This document shows positions 63,623 through 64,000 of a stretch of DNA of 64,000 bases, piece after piece. How positions within the stretch are numbered: the stretch's first letter is position 1; each line of letters opens with the position of its first letter. The translations under genes were made by a program, and so were the position numbers. The stretch lies in NCBI GenBank assembly GCA_964632005.1, contig CAZWAP010000009.1, forward strand, positions 1-64,000, written 5' to 3'. This DNA is from CAZWAP01 sp964632005. GTDB taxonomy: Bacteria; Planctomycetota; Phycisphaerae; Sedimentisphaerales; Anaerobacaceae. Below the pieces are notes generated by a model. That model was given only the letters and a program-made list of their open reading frames with translations, had not been told where the DNA came from and made no database searches.

Positions 63623-64000
63623 TTATATCTTCTCGATCTGCCAGTACTCGATATCCAGCGGGGTGCTCCTGCCGAATATCGTCACGATCACCTTCACTAT
63701 GCCTCGCTCGGCGTCGATCGAATCCACGACGCCTTCGAAGTTCTCAAAAGCACCCTCGCGGATCTTGATCTGGTCGCCTTTCTTGAACTCGACCTTTATA
63801 CTGGGCACTTCCTCGGGCTTTTCAGCCTCCAGGAGCATCTTCGCGACGTCTGTGTCTCTCATAGGAGTCGGGATACCTTCGGTCCCGATGAAGTCGCCTA
63901 CGCCGGAGGTGCTCTTAATCGCAAACCACGCCTTCTCGGGCACTCGCCCGTCCTCGGCCGGCTCCATTTCCATAAATACGTAGCCGGGGTACAGCTTACG
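63623..64000 (-). CDS. nusG: Transcription factor NusG (5' end outside the window)
   Basis: The minus-strand frame runs through the window edge. It reads RKLYPGYVFMEM at the edge, the end of the NGN domain, then a variable segment and the KOW motif FKKGDQIKIREGAFENFEGV, ending IEYWQIEKI. 125 codons are present. NusG links RNA polymerase to Rho and to S10 on the lead ribosome. It is the usual gene before rplK. Confidence 0.93.
   Translation of the reverse strand, partial: RKLYPGYVFMEMEPAEDGRVPEKAWFAIKSTSGVGDFIGTEGIPTPMRDTDVAKMLLEAEKPEEVPSIKVEFKKGDQIKIREGAFENFEGVVDSIDAERGIVKVIVTIFGRSTPLDIEYWQIEKI

Overview
The window is a chromosomal segment of a planctomycete, most likely class Phycisphaerae. 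Indicators are a PEP-CTERM secreted protein, a large LamG / fibronectin-III-like exoprotein with a dockerin-like calcium motif, ribosomal protein L22 with a planctomycete-type N-terminal extension, and no rpmD (L30) gene in the spc cluster. This placement is inferred from gene content; there is no 16S gene here. Promoters read as ordinary sigma-70 types (TTGACA-like and TATAAT-like boxes 16-19 bp apart).

Positions 1-32,000 are a mosaic of short units. On the plus strand come an exported M14 carboxypeptidase, a translationally coupled ornithine cyclodeaminase / threonine dehydratase-like pair, a small exported ORF, a PEP-CTERM protein and a 1191-residue exoprotein whose N-terminal module recurs inside its split dockerin. 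A pseudogene scrap, ribF and nrnA follow. Mostly on the minus strand come two membrane proteins of unknown function (acyP lies opposite them), a pair of conserved unknown genes, an SGNH hydrolase, and a TonB receptor / YfiR / CHASE-type hybrid kinase operon. Then come dprA (plus), a tRNA with CAU anticodon, both subunits of an ATP-citrate-lyase-type enzyme with a strong promoter, a Tat-exported sugar-isomerase-like protein, initiator tRNA and a HIT protein.

Positions 32,800-64,000 are one long minus-strand information-processing block. In transcription order it runs nusG (cut by the window end), rplK, rplA, rplJ, rplL, rpoB, rpoC, rpsL, rpsG, fusA, then the S10, spc and alpha clusters without a break (rpsJ to rplQ, with secY, adk, map and infA in the usual places). 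There is no tuf gene between fusA and rpsJ. An intrinsic terminator sits between rpsG and fusA. A strong promoter with an A/T-rich UP-like tract and a flanking inverted repeat sits between fusA and rpsJ.

I saw no CRISPR array, complete insertion sequence, phage or integrase. The points most worth checking are the initiator tRNA with C33 and a C1:U72 mismatch, the module inserted into the dockerin, the ATP-citrate lyase pair, the HTH-like extension on L22, the shared promoter of the two exoprotein genes, and the regulatory layout around fusA and rpsJ.
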